Shown here: one piece after another, positions 7,591 to 15,241 of the stretch
Numbering within the stretch: position 1 is the first letter of the stretch
How the letters are laid out: each line of letters begins with the position of its first letter
Origin: [Streptosporangium] indianense
Lineage (GTDB): Bacteria > Actinomycetota > Actinomycetes > Streptomycetales > Streptomycetaceae
DNA length: 35,211 nt
Direction of reading: 5' to 3'
Assembly: GCF_021474405.1 (NCBI RefSeq)
Contig: NZ_JAKEIO010000080.1
Location: 1 to 35,211, forward strand
Translations under genes and position numbers: made by a program
The notes under the pieces: model-generated
Seen by the model: the letters and a program-made list of their open reading frames with translations, nothing else
Databases searched by the model: none
Told to the model about the DNA's origin: nothing

Positions 7591-10500
7591 GTGGTCGACC
7601 TCAACCCTCTGCACTACATCAACAAGTTCAACCACATGATGGGCGACAGCGTCGCCCAAGGCCTGGAGTTTCTCGGCATCAGCGACCCGGCGGTGGATCC
7701 GGACGGCATCAGGGAGATCGCCAAGAAGTGGCGGCACCTGGCCACCGGTCTCGACGACGCGGCGGTCGCCGCCGAGAAGGCGTTGCGGGGCGTGGAGTGG
7801 GAGGGCAAGGCCGCCAAGGCGTTCCACAAGCGCTCCAACGCTGCCCGCAAACAGGCCACGGAGATGGCGGACGCGCTGCGCGACGGTGCCAAGGCGCTGG
7901 ACGATTTCGCCGACAAGGCACACGATTTGCTCGCCGAGATCGGCGTCATCCTGGTGGAAATCGCCGAGTTCGAGATCGCGGGCCTGGCCTTGTCCGTCCT
8001 GACCGGCGGTACCTCCGCCGTCGTCTCCTCCCTCATGGCCGGCCAGCGTGCGGCGAAGGTCGTCGCCCTGATCGCCCGGATCGAGAAAGAGGGCACCACC
8101 CTGGCCTCCGCGATTCGCGGGGTGATGGAGGTCATCCGGGCGGTGGAGCGGGCCTTGAAGACGCTGAAGGAGGTCCGCGGCGTCGCCTCGGTGGCCAAGA
8201 TGGCCAAGGAGGGTGCGAAGTTCACGGCGTTCGACACTCTGTTGAGGGACCCCGCAGCGTTCAAGGACCCCGATAAGCTGGCCGGTCTCCTCACCGAAGG
8301 CGCCCTGATGGGCGTTGGCTTCGGGGTGCTCGGTAAGGCCCTGGGCAAGGGGCTGAAGACCCTCAAGCCGGCTGATCTGGCCAAGCTGGGCAAGGGCCTC
8401 AAGCTGAACTGCGCCGCGTTCGAGCGCCTGAAGCTGAACCCGGGCTTCAAGAAGCTGCCCGCTTCGATCCAGAACACGATCAAAAAGTTCGTGCGCGATC
8501 CCATCGACGTGGCCACCGGAGACATGGTCCTGCCACGTGTCGATGTCCAGCTTCCAGGCGGACTGCCGCTGATCCTGGAGCGCACCCACGTCTCCTCGTA
8601 CCGCTTCGGGGGCTGGTTCGGCCCCACCTGGGCTTCCACCCTCGATCAGCGTGTCCAAGCCGACGAGGAGGGCCTCGTCTACGCCGCAGCGGACGGCTCC
8701 CGCCTTTGCTTCCCCCTCCCGGATCCGGACACACACGAACCCGTCGGTCCAGACACCCCGGGCTCCCGCCTCATGCTGGCATGGGACGACGAGGTGGACG
8801 GTGCCATCCGCATCACCGACCCGGACACCTGCCTGACGCACGTCTTCCACAGCCCGGTCCCCGCGGCGGACGACACGGCCGTCGACCTTCCGCTTCAGCA
8901 CATCCAGGACCGCAACGGCAACCGAGTCACCCTCGTCTACCCCGACGGCGGTGACATACCCACCGCAGTGATCCACTCCGGCGGCTACCATCTCGCCCTG
9001 GAGCACCACCCCAGTCTGTCCCGCATCACCGGCCTGCGCCTGCTGGACCGGGATGATCTGCAAGCCCCCGGGACAACCTTGCTCACTTTCGGCTACGACG
9101 AGGTCGGCCACCTGCGCGAGGAAATCAACTCCTCGGGTCTGAGCATGCGTTACTCCTACGATCCGGAAGGCCGGATCACGTCGTGGACCGACCGCAACGA
9201 CACGACGTACTGGTACACGTACGACGATGACGGCCGCGTCGTGGCCACCGGTGGGACTGCCGATGCCCTGGCCTCCACGCTCGAATACGACGACGCGACC
9301 CGCACCACCAGGGTGACCGACTCCCTGGGCCACACGCGCACCTACGAGCACAACGAATGCCTCCGTCTCATCTGTGAAACGGATCCGCTCGGCCAGGTCA
9401 TCGTCCAGCAGTGGAACGATCAGCAACAACTTGTTGCTACTCATGACCAGTTGGGCAACATCACCGAGTTTCGTCGCGACGAGCGCGGCAACGTGATCGG
9501 AGCTTTTCGTCCGAACGGCTACGAAACGACAGCCACATACAACGCCCTGAACCTGCTCGACACTGTGACAGACTCGGACGGCTCGGTGTGGCGGCAGGAG
9601 TACGACGAACGCGGTAACCGCCGGACGATAACCGATCCGAGCGGGGCGACCACCAGGTTCGTACATGATCGTCGGGGCCGTCTCAAGGCCGTCACCGACG
9701 CAGCCGGACACACCACATCCATTCGGAGCGACGCGGCCGGACTACCACTCGAGATTCGGGACCCTCTGGGCAACACCACGGTCTACGAGCGCGATGCTTT
9801 CGGGCGCACCATCGCGATCAGCGACCCGCTGGGTGCGACCACGCGCCTGGAGTGGACGATCGAGGGACAACTGGCACGACGCACGATGCCCGACGGCTCG
9901 ACGGAGTCCTGGGAGTACGACGGTGAGGGCAACTGCACGAGCCACACCAGTCCCACGAGGGCAGTGACCCGCTACGCCTACGGACACTTCGACCTGCTCA
10001 CCGCGCGCACCGACCCCGATGGAACGCGCTACGAGTACACCCATGACAGCGAGCTGCGCCTCTGCCGTGTCACGAACCCGGTCGGACGCACCTGGCACTA
10101 CGAGTACGACCCCGCGGGGCGCCTGGTTTCTGAAACCGACTTCGACGGACGAACGCTCAGTTACTCCCACGACGCCGCCGGCCGTCTGGTCAGCAAGACA
10201 AACGCCCTCGCTCAGACGATCCGGTTCGAGCGCGACGCCATGGGCCAGGTCACTCGCAAGGACTCGGACGGTCAGGTCACGACATACCACTACACCTCCA
10301 GCGGCCAGATCACACAGGCCATCAGCCCGGACGCGGCGTTGACCCGCAGGTTCGACCGTGCCGGCAACCTGATCGCGGAATCCGTCAACGGCCGCACAAC
10401 GACGTACACGTACGACGAGCTGAAGCGGCGAACGAGCCGCACCACCCCTACCGGTACGGTCAGCACCCGTACTTACGACGCGGCGGACAATCCCATCGAG

Positions 10501-11979
10501 CTGGCCTTCGCCGGACATGTGGTGGGCACCGAGTACGACGGGGCCGGACGCGAACGCCGACGGCGTGTCGGTGAGCTCACCATGGCCAGCACCTACGACG
10601 TGTCCGGCCGCCTGACCTGCCAGTCAACGATGCGCCGGAATGGCGAAACGGTCCAGCAGCGCGTCTACAGCTACCGCTCGGACGGCTACCTCCTGCACAT
10701 GGAAGACCAGCTCAACGGCAGCCGCCACTTCACCCTTGACGCCGCAGGGCGCGTCACGGACGTCGAGGCGGCAGGGTGGGACGAACGCTACGCGTACGAC
10801 GAGGTCGGAAACCAGACCAGCGCGGCGTGGCCGGCGACCCACCCGGGCCACGAGGCCACCGGACCCCGGACGTACGACGGTAACCGGATCTCACGAGCGG
10901 GACGCGTCCACTACGAACACGACGCCCAGGGCCGCATCACGCTGCGCCGGAAGACCAGGCTCTCTCGCAAGCCGGACACCTGGCGCTATGCGTGGAATGC
11001 CGAGGACCGCCTCACGTCCGTCGTCACGCCCGACGGCACGGTCTGGCGCTACGTCTACGACCCTCTGGGACGGCGCATCGCCAAACAGCGGCTGGCAGCG
11101 GACTCATCAACGGTCGTCGAGCAGGTCGATTTCACCTGGGACGCTGGCACGCTCTGCGAACAGACCAGCACCACCGTGGAGTCTCCTCAGCATGTCACCC
11201 TCACCTGGGATCATGACGGACTGCAGCCGCTGGCCCAGAACGAACGCGTCACCTTGGCCGAGGTCTCACAGGAAGAGGTCGACTCCCGCTTCTTCGCAAT
11301 CGTCACTGACCTCGTCGGGGCCCCGACGGAGCTCCTCGACCAGGACGGGACGATCGCCTGGCGGGCACGGTCCACGCTGTGGGGCAAGACCGCTTGGGCG
11401 ACGAACAGTTCCGCGTACACACCCCTGCGGTTCCCGGGTCAGTACTACGACCCGGAGACGGACCTCCACTACAACTACTTTCGCTACTACGACCCGGAAA
11501 GTGCCCGGTACCTCTCGCCCGACCCCCTGGGGTTGCTTCCGGCCCCCAACCCCAACGCCTACGTTCACAATCCACAAACCTGGAGCGACCCCCTCGGACT
11601 CGCGCCCGAGAAGTGCCGCGAACTAGGTTTGCGGGGGGACGCCCAAAAGGCGATCGCGAAACTCGAGAACATCAAGAAGGACCCGGTCGGGTCGATCAAC
11701 TCGCAGCCCAACCACAACCACTACGACGCCGCTCGGCGCGAAGCGAACGGTGAAGTAGTCGCCAGGAAGCCCGACGGCACACCATTCGACCACATCAGTG
11801 ACCTCAAGCAGGCCAGAAATGGGCTGGAGAGCGTACGGAAGATTTTGGAGAAGGAGCTGCAGAACCCGCCTGAGACAGTGACGGAGCGCGGCTTGGAGGT
11901 ACTCAAGAGGAAGCGCAAGGAGACAATCCAGGAACTCGATCGCCTCAACGGCTTCCTGCACTCCATCGGCCACCGGTGA
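7591..11979 (+). CDS. Rhs/YD-repeat polymorphic toxin with WXG-like N-terminus and Ntox28-like tip
   Basis: The 1462-residue product has three parts. Residues 1-290 are helical, with a Trp-Glu-Gly turn at 70-72 (GVEWEGKAAKAF) like WXG100 proteins and a hydrophobic Ala/Gly/Val region near 118-155, consistent with T7SS export and no Sec signal. A DUF6531-type segment follows (about 303-350; DPIDVATGDMVLP), then more than a dozen YD repeats (for example YDPAGRLVSETDFDGR). The Rhs core ends in GQYYDPETDLHYNYFRYYDP and SPDPLGL (about 1284-1315). The variable tip, about 1338-1462, carries HNHYDAARREANGEVVARK and PFDHISDLKQARNGL, which I recognise as resembling polymorphic toxin type 28 (Ntox28), a predicted RNase. 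Start GTG 7591 has GAGG upstream. The likely immunity gene follows. Confidence 0.92.
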   Translation: MVDLNPLHYINKFNHMMGDSVAQGLEFLGISDPAVDPDGIREIAKKWRHLATGLDDAAVAAEKALRGVEWEGKAAKAFHKRSNAARKQATEMADALRDGAKALDDFADKAHDLLAEIGVILVEIAEFEIAGLALSVLTGGTSAVVSSLMAGQRAAKVVALIARIEKEGTTLASAIRGVMEVIRAVERALKTLKEVRGVASVAKMAKEGAKFTAFDTLLRDPAAFKDPDKLAGLLTEGALMGVGFGVLGKALGKGLKTLKPADLAKLGKGLKLNCAAFERLKLNPGFKKLPASIQNTIKKFVRDPIDVATGDMVLPRVDVQLPGGLPLILERTHVSSYRFGGWFGPTWASTLDQRVQADEEGLVYAAADGSRLCFPLPDPDTHEPVGPDTPGSRLMLAWDDEVDGAIRITDPDTCLTHVFHSPVPAADDTAVDLPLQHIQDRNGNRVTLVYPDGGDIPTAVIHSGGYHLALEHHPSLSRITGLRLLDRDDLQAPGTTLLTFGYDEVGHLREEINSSGLSMRYSYDPEGRITSWTDRNDTTYWYTYDDDGRVVATGGTADALASTLEYDDATRTTRVTDSLGHTRTYEHNECLRLICETDPLGQVIVQQWNDQQQLVATHDQLGNITEFRRDERGNVIGAFRPNGYETTATYNALNLLDTVTDSDGSVWRQEYDERGNRRTITDPSGATTRFVHDRRGRLKAVTDAAGHTTSIRSDAAGLPLEIRDPLGNTTVYERDAFGRTIAISDPLGATTRLEWTIEGQLARRTMPDGSTESWEYDGEGNCTSHTSPTRAVTRYAYGHFDLLTARTDPDGTRYEYTHDSELRLCRVTNPVGRTWHYEYDPAGRLVSETDFDGRTLSYSHDAAGRLVSKTNALAQTIRFERDAMGQVTRKDSDGQVTTYHYTSSGQITQAISPDAALTRRFDRAGNLIAESVNGRTTTYTYDELKRRTSRTTPTGTVSTRTYDAADNPIELAFAGHVVGTEYDGAGRERRRRVGELTMASTYDVSGRLTCQSTMRRNGETVQQRVYSYRSDGYLLHMEDQLNGSRHFTLDAAGRVTDVEAAGWDERYAYDEVGNQTSAAWPATHPGHEATGPRTYDGNRISRAGRVHYEHDAQGRITLRRKTRLSRKPDTWRYAWNAEDRLTSVVTPDGTVWRYVYDPLGRRIAKQRLAADSSTVVEQVDFTWDAGTLCEQTSTTVESPQHVTLTWDHDGLQPLAQNERVTLAEVSQEEVDSRFFAIVTDLVGAPTELLDQDGTIAWRARSTLWGKTAWATNSSAYTPLRFPGQYYDPETDLHYNYFRYYDPESARYLSPDPLGLLPAPNPNAYVHNPQTWSDPLGLAPEKCRELGLRGDAQKAIAKLENIKKDPVGSINSQPNHNHYDAARREANGEVVARKPDGTPFDHISDLKQARNGLESVRKILEKELQNPPETVTERGLEVLKRKRKETIQELDRLNGFLHSIGHR

Positions 11980-12063
11980 CGGGGCACGTAGTGTGACTCC
12001 TGCCCACGTGAGCGAGCGCACTCGTCTCCCTCGACAGCCGGGACCACGAAAGGAACCCCGTCG

Positions 12064-12480
12064 ATGCCTCAGCCCGTCGACCGTAGTCAGTCTCTTGAGC
12101 AACTCGAGGGGCGGCGCTGGCCGGATCCGCCTCAGGACGCGACCTCGATGGTCAAAGCCGTCCATGAGCTGCGCCGGCGCCCCGTCGGGACGCTGGAAGC
12201 GGACGAGCTCGCCCGGTTGATCACGCAGGACGTCGGTCTGCCGTGGCTGCTTCCGCTCGCCGTGGAGATCCTTCGGGACACTGCACCCGGTCAGGCTGCC
12301 GGCGGCTGGTATGACGACGACCTGCTGTACGCGGTGGTGACCAGGAAGCCAGAGGTGTGGGGGGATCACCCGGAATCGGCGCGTGAGCTCAAGGAGGCCT
12401 TGGACATGCTGACCGACCTCTCCCGTTACGTGAAGGAAGAGGTCGACGGCTTCCTGGCATCGCTTCCCAAGGGAATGTGA
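12064..12480 (+). CDS. Immunity protein, CDI-type (CdiI-like)
   Basis: The 138-residue soluble protein resembles the family named contact-dependent growth inhibition system immunity proteins: an N-terminal SLEQLEGRRWPDPP, then ELRRRPVGTLEADELARLI, GLPWLLPLAVEIL and DDDLLYAVV. The family is typically found beside Rhs or CdiA toxin tips. It starts at ATG 12064 with AAAGGAA 13 bases upstream and lies 84 bases after the Rhs gene, the classic immunity position. It should bind and block the C-terminal tip of the Rhs toxin in the producing cell's cytoplasm. The specific pairing with this tip is inferred from position and from the tip being RNase-like. Confidence 0.85.
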   Translation: MPQPVDRSQSLEQLEGRRWPDPPQDATSMVKAVHELRRRPVGTLEADELARLITQDVGLPWLLPLAVEILRDTAPGQAAGGWYDDDLLYAVVTRKPEVWGDHPESARELKEALDMLTDLSRYVKEEVDGFLASLPKGM

Positions 12481-12532
12481 CGGCCCGCCCATCTGCTAAA
12501 TCGTCTGATCGTCCGAGCTACTGGGGGAATTG

Positions 12533-12886
12533 ATGGGCAAGGGCAAGAGCGACCTCGCGCTTCCGCTGACCGAGCTGGAGGGCCACGGGCGTCGGCTGCG
12601 GTCCATCAAGACCCGGCTGAATCACACCAAGAAGCTCTTCGAGTCGTACCAGGACGACATCGGCGACGGCAGCGTCAATGACGCACTCGGCGATTTCGAA
12701 TCCAACTGGGAAGACGGGCGCGAGGACATCACGCAGCAGCTGGACGCGCTGGCGAGTATGTCCGATGCCGTGGTGCGCGAGTTCAAGAAGCTGGACGACG
12801 AACTCGCCAAAAAGGTGAACGACGCCGTGAAGACCGAGGACAAGCGGGGCGGTAAGGGCGGTAAGGGAGACGGCGGGGGGAAGTAG
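12533..12886 (+). CDS. WXG100-like small helical protein, orphan partner
   Basis: The 117-residue product is helical, with a Trp turn (FESNWEDGRED) and a Gly/Lys-rich tail (GGKGGKGDGGGK). It aligns along its length with the protein at 24476-24781: LKSIHKEL against LRSIKTRL, FVDNWDDHR against FESNWEDGR, and DKQLADEL against DDELAKKV. There the partner gene overlaps an effector gene; here a terminator follows and no effector is present, so it may be left over from a lost effector or serve the Rhs toxin. ATG 12533 is preferred over TTG 12530 because GGGGGAA then has workable spacing. Role as a T7SS substrate or partner is inferred. Confidence 0.75.
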   Translation: MGKGKSDLALPLTELEGHGRRLRSIKTRLNHTKKLFESYQDDIGDGSVNDALGDFESNWEDGREDITQQLDALASMSDAVVREFKKLDDELAKKVNDAVKTEDKRGGKGGKGDGGGK

Positions 12887-12906
12887 GCCCCTGTCCGAGA
12901 GAGGGG

Positions 12907-12941
12907 AAAAGGCGCCGGGGCCGAAGCCCGGGCGCCTTTTT
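12907..12941. terminator. Bidirectional intrinsic terminator
   Basis: A GC-rich stem with arms AGGCGCCGGGGC and AGCCCGGGCGCCT (one mismatch, short loop) is followed by TTTTT on the plus strand and preceded by AAAA, giving a T run on the minus strand. It separates the plus-strand gene ending at 12886 from the minus-strand gene ending at 12952. Confidence 0.85.
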
Positions 12942-12951
12942 CATGCGTGCG

Positions 12952-13173
12952 TCAGTGAGCGACGGCCGCGTTGAGGTGCAGGTCCGCCTCGATGCCGTGC
13001 GGCGAGACGGCGAGGCCCAGGCCGCCGCCCACGCCCGCGGTGAGGCCCGCGGCCGTGGTCTCGACGTAGAGACCGGCTGCGGCACCCGCGGCAGCGCCCG
13101 CCTGGCCGCCGGCGATGGTGTCCAGTTCGGCGTCGGACATCTGGGCGGTCTGGATCTGCGGGGTGAAGGCCAT
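12952..13173 (-). CDS. Double-glycine leader, bacteriocin-like peptide precursor
   Basis: The 73-residue product starts MAFTPQIQTAQMSDAELDTI and then AGG. The segment SDAELDTIAGG matches the leader of class II bacteriocin and some RiPP precursors, cut after Gly-Gly by C39-type peptidases. The 50-residue remainder is Ala/Gly-rich with GAAAGAAAG (GxxxGxxxG, a helix-pairing motif of two-peptide bacteriocins) and GVGGGLGLAV. It has no Cys and few Ser/Thr, so a lanthipeptide is unlikely. The ATG at 13173 has AAGGGAA about 10 bases upstream; longer frames would add a basic stretch without such a site. No C39 transporter, modification enzyme or immunity gene is seen nearby. Confidence 0.65.
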   Translation of the reverse strand: MAFTPQIQTAQMSDAELDTIAGGQAGAAAGAAAGLYVETTAAGLTAGVGGGLGLAVSPHGIEADLHLNAAVAH

Positions 13174-13479
13174 GAGGGGCGGTTCCCTTCGTTTCATCAT
13201 TCGAATTGCTTGATCGCAACCGATCAAAGCACGCCGGAGTAGGGGCGGCCAGTCGATGCCCAGTCCGTGGATGCGAAAGCGGACGGAAAGCCTGAGACGC
13301 ATTCATGGCTGTGGGCATTCGGTGACCGGGGACCTCGCAGCCTTCACACCTTCCGCCGTTTTCGCATTACTGGAATGCGGTCCGCAGCGCGGAAACCGGC
13401 CCGGGCCCGGCGGTTTCCCCACTCCACCCCGACCTCACAGTGAACGGTGTGCAGATTCGCGGGATGTTCGGGATCCGGC
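13174..13479. other. Intergenic region between the peptide gene and the Tad operon end
   Basis: No gene is supported here. It holds the promoter side of the minus-strand peptide gene, a short hairpin (CGCATT-actgg-AATGCG, 13363-13379) and the stem-loop listed separately at 13391-13418. It may be the right junction of module 1. Confidence 0.5.
13391..13418. terminator. Stem-loop, candidate end of the Tad operon transcript
   Basis: Arms GGAAACCG and CGGTTTCC enclose a GC-rich palindromic core (GCCCGGGCCCGG). It lies about 60 bases past the stop of the minus-strand TadG-like gene. There is no T run, which is common for actinobacterial terminators. If real, it ends Tad transcription before the displaced LysM/BTAD and peptidase genes. 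Confidence 0.5.
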
Positions 13480-13950
13480 TCAGCCGACCTCGTTCTGCGC
13501 CACGGCCTGCCCGTGGACCACCACGTCACCGCCGTAGAACATGCCCGTGAAGACCGGGGAGTAGGTGAGCTGCACCTCGACCTCGACCTGCTCCGCGTTC
13601 GCCGCGACACAGTGGGTCGCGCCGATGTCCGCGCCCGTCATGTCCATCTCGCGTGCGAAGGCCTTCACACGGGCGTCGCAGTTCTCGAAGTTGATCGGCG
13701 CGGGACCGCCCTCGTTCTCGTAGAGGGCGTCGCGGTCGATGTCCTGGGCCGCGTAGCGGGCGGCCTGTTCGGCGATGTCGGCGGCGCGCTCCCGCTTGGA
13801 GATGGACAGGCCGCCGTCGATGACGAACGCGGAGAGGGAGAGGAAGACGAGCGTGAAGATGATGACCGCGCCTGCACCGGAACCGCGGTCGTCCAGACGC
13901 ACGCCGCGGGCCGTCCACCACGACGGCCGGCAGGGCCGGAAGAGTCTCAC
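13480..13950 (-). CDS. TadG-like pilus assembly protein
   Basis: The 156-residue protein has a basic N-terminus, then DDRGSGAGAVIIFTLVFLSL, one membrane helix near residues 28-46, and an extracytoplasmic part starting DGGLSISKRERAADIAEQAA, typical of TadG-type proteins. Unlike the TadE pair it lacks Glu at +5 of the G|xxxxE site, so it may not be processed by the prepilin peptidase. Two cysteines (ENCDARV and THCVAAN) could pair. The GTG start overlaps the stop of the upstream TadE gene by four bases. It is the last gene of this part of the operon; the four-base overlap fixes the start. Confidence 0.85.
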   Translation of the reverse strand: MRLFRPCRPSWWTARGVRLDDRGSGAGAVIIFTLVFLSLSAFVIDGGLSISKRERAADIAEQAARYAAQDIDRDALYENEGGPAPINFENCDARVKAFAREMDMTGADIGATHCVAANAEQVEVEVQLTYSPVFTGMFYGGDVVVHGQAVAQNEVG

Positions 13951-14375
13951 ACCGTCCTCCGGAACGGGTCGAGCGGGGAGCTGAAGCTCGCCGTCAGCGT
14001 CGTCGGCACGTCCAGGCCGAGCATGGCCAGACCCCGCACCTGGCAGCTCACCTCGACCGTGAAGATGGTGTCCGGTTCGAAGCCCTGGCTGGTCTGCACG
14101 ACGTTCACCGGGCCCGAGCAGACGTCCGCCAGGTTCGCCTCCGCGGCCTTCTTCGCCTCGGCCATGGCCGTCGCGTGGTCCTTCTGGATCGACCCCGCGC
14201 GGGCCGCGTCCCGGGCCGCGCCGTCGAGGGCTCCCCGGCCGTCCACGAGCTGCCCGAAGGCCACCAGGACCAGGATGAACAGGATCATCACCGGTGCGAG
14301 GATGACCACTTCGACGGTGGACAGGCCCCTGTCGTCCGCGGCGCGGCGGGCCTTCCCGGGAGAGGGGACGGACAT
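13947..14375 (-). CDS. TadE-family pseudopilin
   Basis: The 142-residue protein has a short basic head, then DDRGLSTVEVVILAPVMILF: cleavage after Gly would leave Glu at position 5 of a hydrophobic helix, the type IV pilin-like processing site. The following ARDAARAGSI is typical of TadE-like proteins. Two cysteines (DVCSGPV and VSCQVRG) lie in the external domain. TadE proteins are minor pilins of the Flp pilus and are processed by the TadV-like peptidase. The start follows directly after the stop of the other TadE gene (TGAATG). Confidence 0.9.
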   Translation of the reverse strand: MSVPSPGKARRAADDRGLSTVEVVILAPVMILFILVLVAFGQLVDGRGALDGAARDAARAGSIQKDHATAMAEAKKAAEANLADVCSGPVNVVQTSQGFEPDTIFTVEVSCQVRGLAMLGLDVPTTLTASFSSPLDPFRRTV

Positions 14376-14837
14376 TCAGTTGCCCTCTTCCTGTACGAAC
14401 CGCTCCACCGGCCCGGCCGACTGCGCGTGCACGGTGAGGTCCAGCCCGGGGAACACCGTCGGGACCCGGGCCGCGATCTCCACGCCCACCGTGTTCGGCT
14501 CCGGCTGCACCATCGTCACGTCCGGGGACAGCACCAACTGCGGTCCCAGCTGCTGGATGTAGCTGTCCACGACGTCCCGTGCCTCGCCCCGCCACCCGCC
14601 GGGCTGTTCGTCGGCCGTGGCGCGGGCCTTGCGGGCTCCGGCCTGGGCCGCCGCCTGGGCGACGTGGTCCGCGAAGAAGTACAGGGCGAACTGCACGGTC
14701 GCGAAGATCATGAAGAACAGCACCGGGGTGAGCAGCACGAACTCGATCGCGGTCATGCCCGAGTCGCCGCGGGTGGCCGCCCGTTTCCGTGCGGCCCGTA
14801 CCCAGCGGCGTATCCGTCTGCTGACGTCTGCCGGCAT
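14376..14837 (-). CDS. TadE-family pseudopilin
   Basis: The 153-residue protein begins with about 27 mainly basic residues, then DSGMTAIEFVLLTPVLFFMI, a G|xxxxE processing site and membrane helix, followed by ALYFFADHVAQAAAQAGARK, a helix typical of TadE proteins. The rest is an extracytoplasmic domain without Cys. It would be a minor pilin assembled by TadA/B/C. The ATG at 14837 lacks a good ribosome site (only GGGG directly next to it), so the start could differ slightly. It lies 46 bases after the Flp gene and directly before the second TadE gene. Confidence 0.88.
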   Translation of the reverse strand: MPADVSRRIRRWVRAARKRAATRGDSGMTAIEFVLLTPVLFFMIFATVQFALYFFADHVAQAAAQAGARKARATADEQPGGWRGEARDVVDSYIQQLGPQLVLSPDVTMVQPEPNTVGVEIAARVPTVFPGLDLTVHAQSAGPVERFVQEEGN

Positions 14838-14883
14838 CCCCGTGAACCCCGTTGCCCTGATGCTCCTTGTGATTCTGAGGCGG

Positions 14884-15135
14884 TCAGCAGGTCTTGCCCG
14901 CGTCCGCGCCCTTGATGCAGTCGCCCACCTTGTTGGCGCCCTCGCTCAGCGCGGCGTTGATGATGGCGGCCACGACACCCACGATCGCCACGACCACCGC
15001 GGAGATGATGACCCACTCGACCGCGGAGGCACCGCGGTCCAGTTCGCCGGAGCGGGCCCGCTCGGTGCGCGCCTGGAGGAAGGTGACGAGGAAGTCCACG
15101 GCGGGGATGCCGGTGTGGAAGTTACGTCCGTTCAT
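14884..15135 (-). CDS. flp: Flp-family major pilin
   Basis: The 83-residue protein has a long 36-residue leader, then DRGASAVEWVIISAVVVAIV: Gly|Ala-Ser-Ala-Val-Glu is a prepilin peptidase site with Glu at +5, followed by one hydrophobic helix and a short tail with two cysteines (GDCIKGADAGKTC). Cleavage would leave a mature pilin of about 46 residues, the usual Flp size. The ATG has AAAGGAC nine bases upstream. The 100-base gap before it, rare in this tight operon, carries tandem repeats and may hold an internal promoter for the most abundant subunit. Confidence 0.9.
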   Translation of the reverse strand: MNGRNFHTGIPAVDFLVTFLQARTERARSGELDRGASAVEWVIISAVVVAIVGVVAAIINAALSEGANKVGDCIKGADAGKTC

Positions 15136-15188
15136 GACGTCTTGTCCTTTCGAAATCGGTTCACGGAAGTTCTGGAGTTGTGAAGGTC

Positions 15189-15241
15189 GCTCACTGTGAG
15201 CTCACCGCGAGCTCACCGCAAGGCTCACGCACGGCTCACTG
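15189..15241. repeat. Four imperfect 11-base tandem repeats upstream of the Flp gene
   Basis: GAGCTCACCGC is present twice in perfect tandem (15198-15208, 15209-15219), then AAGGCTCACGC and ACGGCTCACTG, the last overlapping the TadC stop codon. An inverted repeat GCTCAC-T-GTGAGC covers 15189-15201. Seen from the Flp gene they lie about 55-105 bases upstream, a plausible operator or RNA-processing region. Confidence 0.65.

Noticed and set aside
9422..9438. Perfect palindrome AGCAACAA-C-TTGTTGCT inside the Rhs gene
   Set aside because: Lies in the YD-repeat coding region with ordinary codons; most likely chance, no regulatory context.
7465..9711. Long minus-strand open frame of about 750 codons opposite the Rhs gene
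   Set aside because: It is the antisense shadow of a high-GC gene; the plus-strand frame encodes clear YD repeats and has the ribosome site.
4300..13479. Target-site duplications or attachment sites flanking module 1
   Set aside because: I compared the two junction regions by eye and found no shared direct repeat, integrase or transposase.
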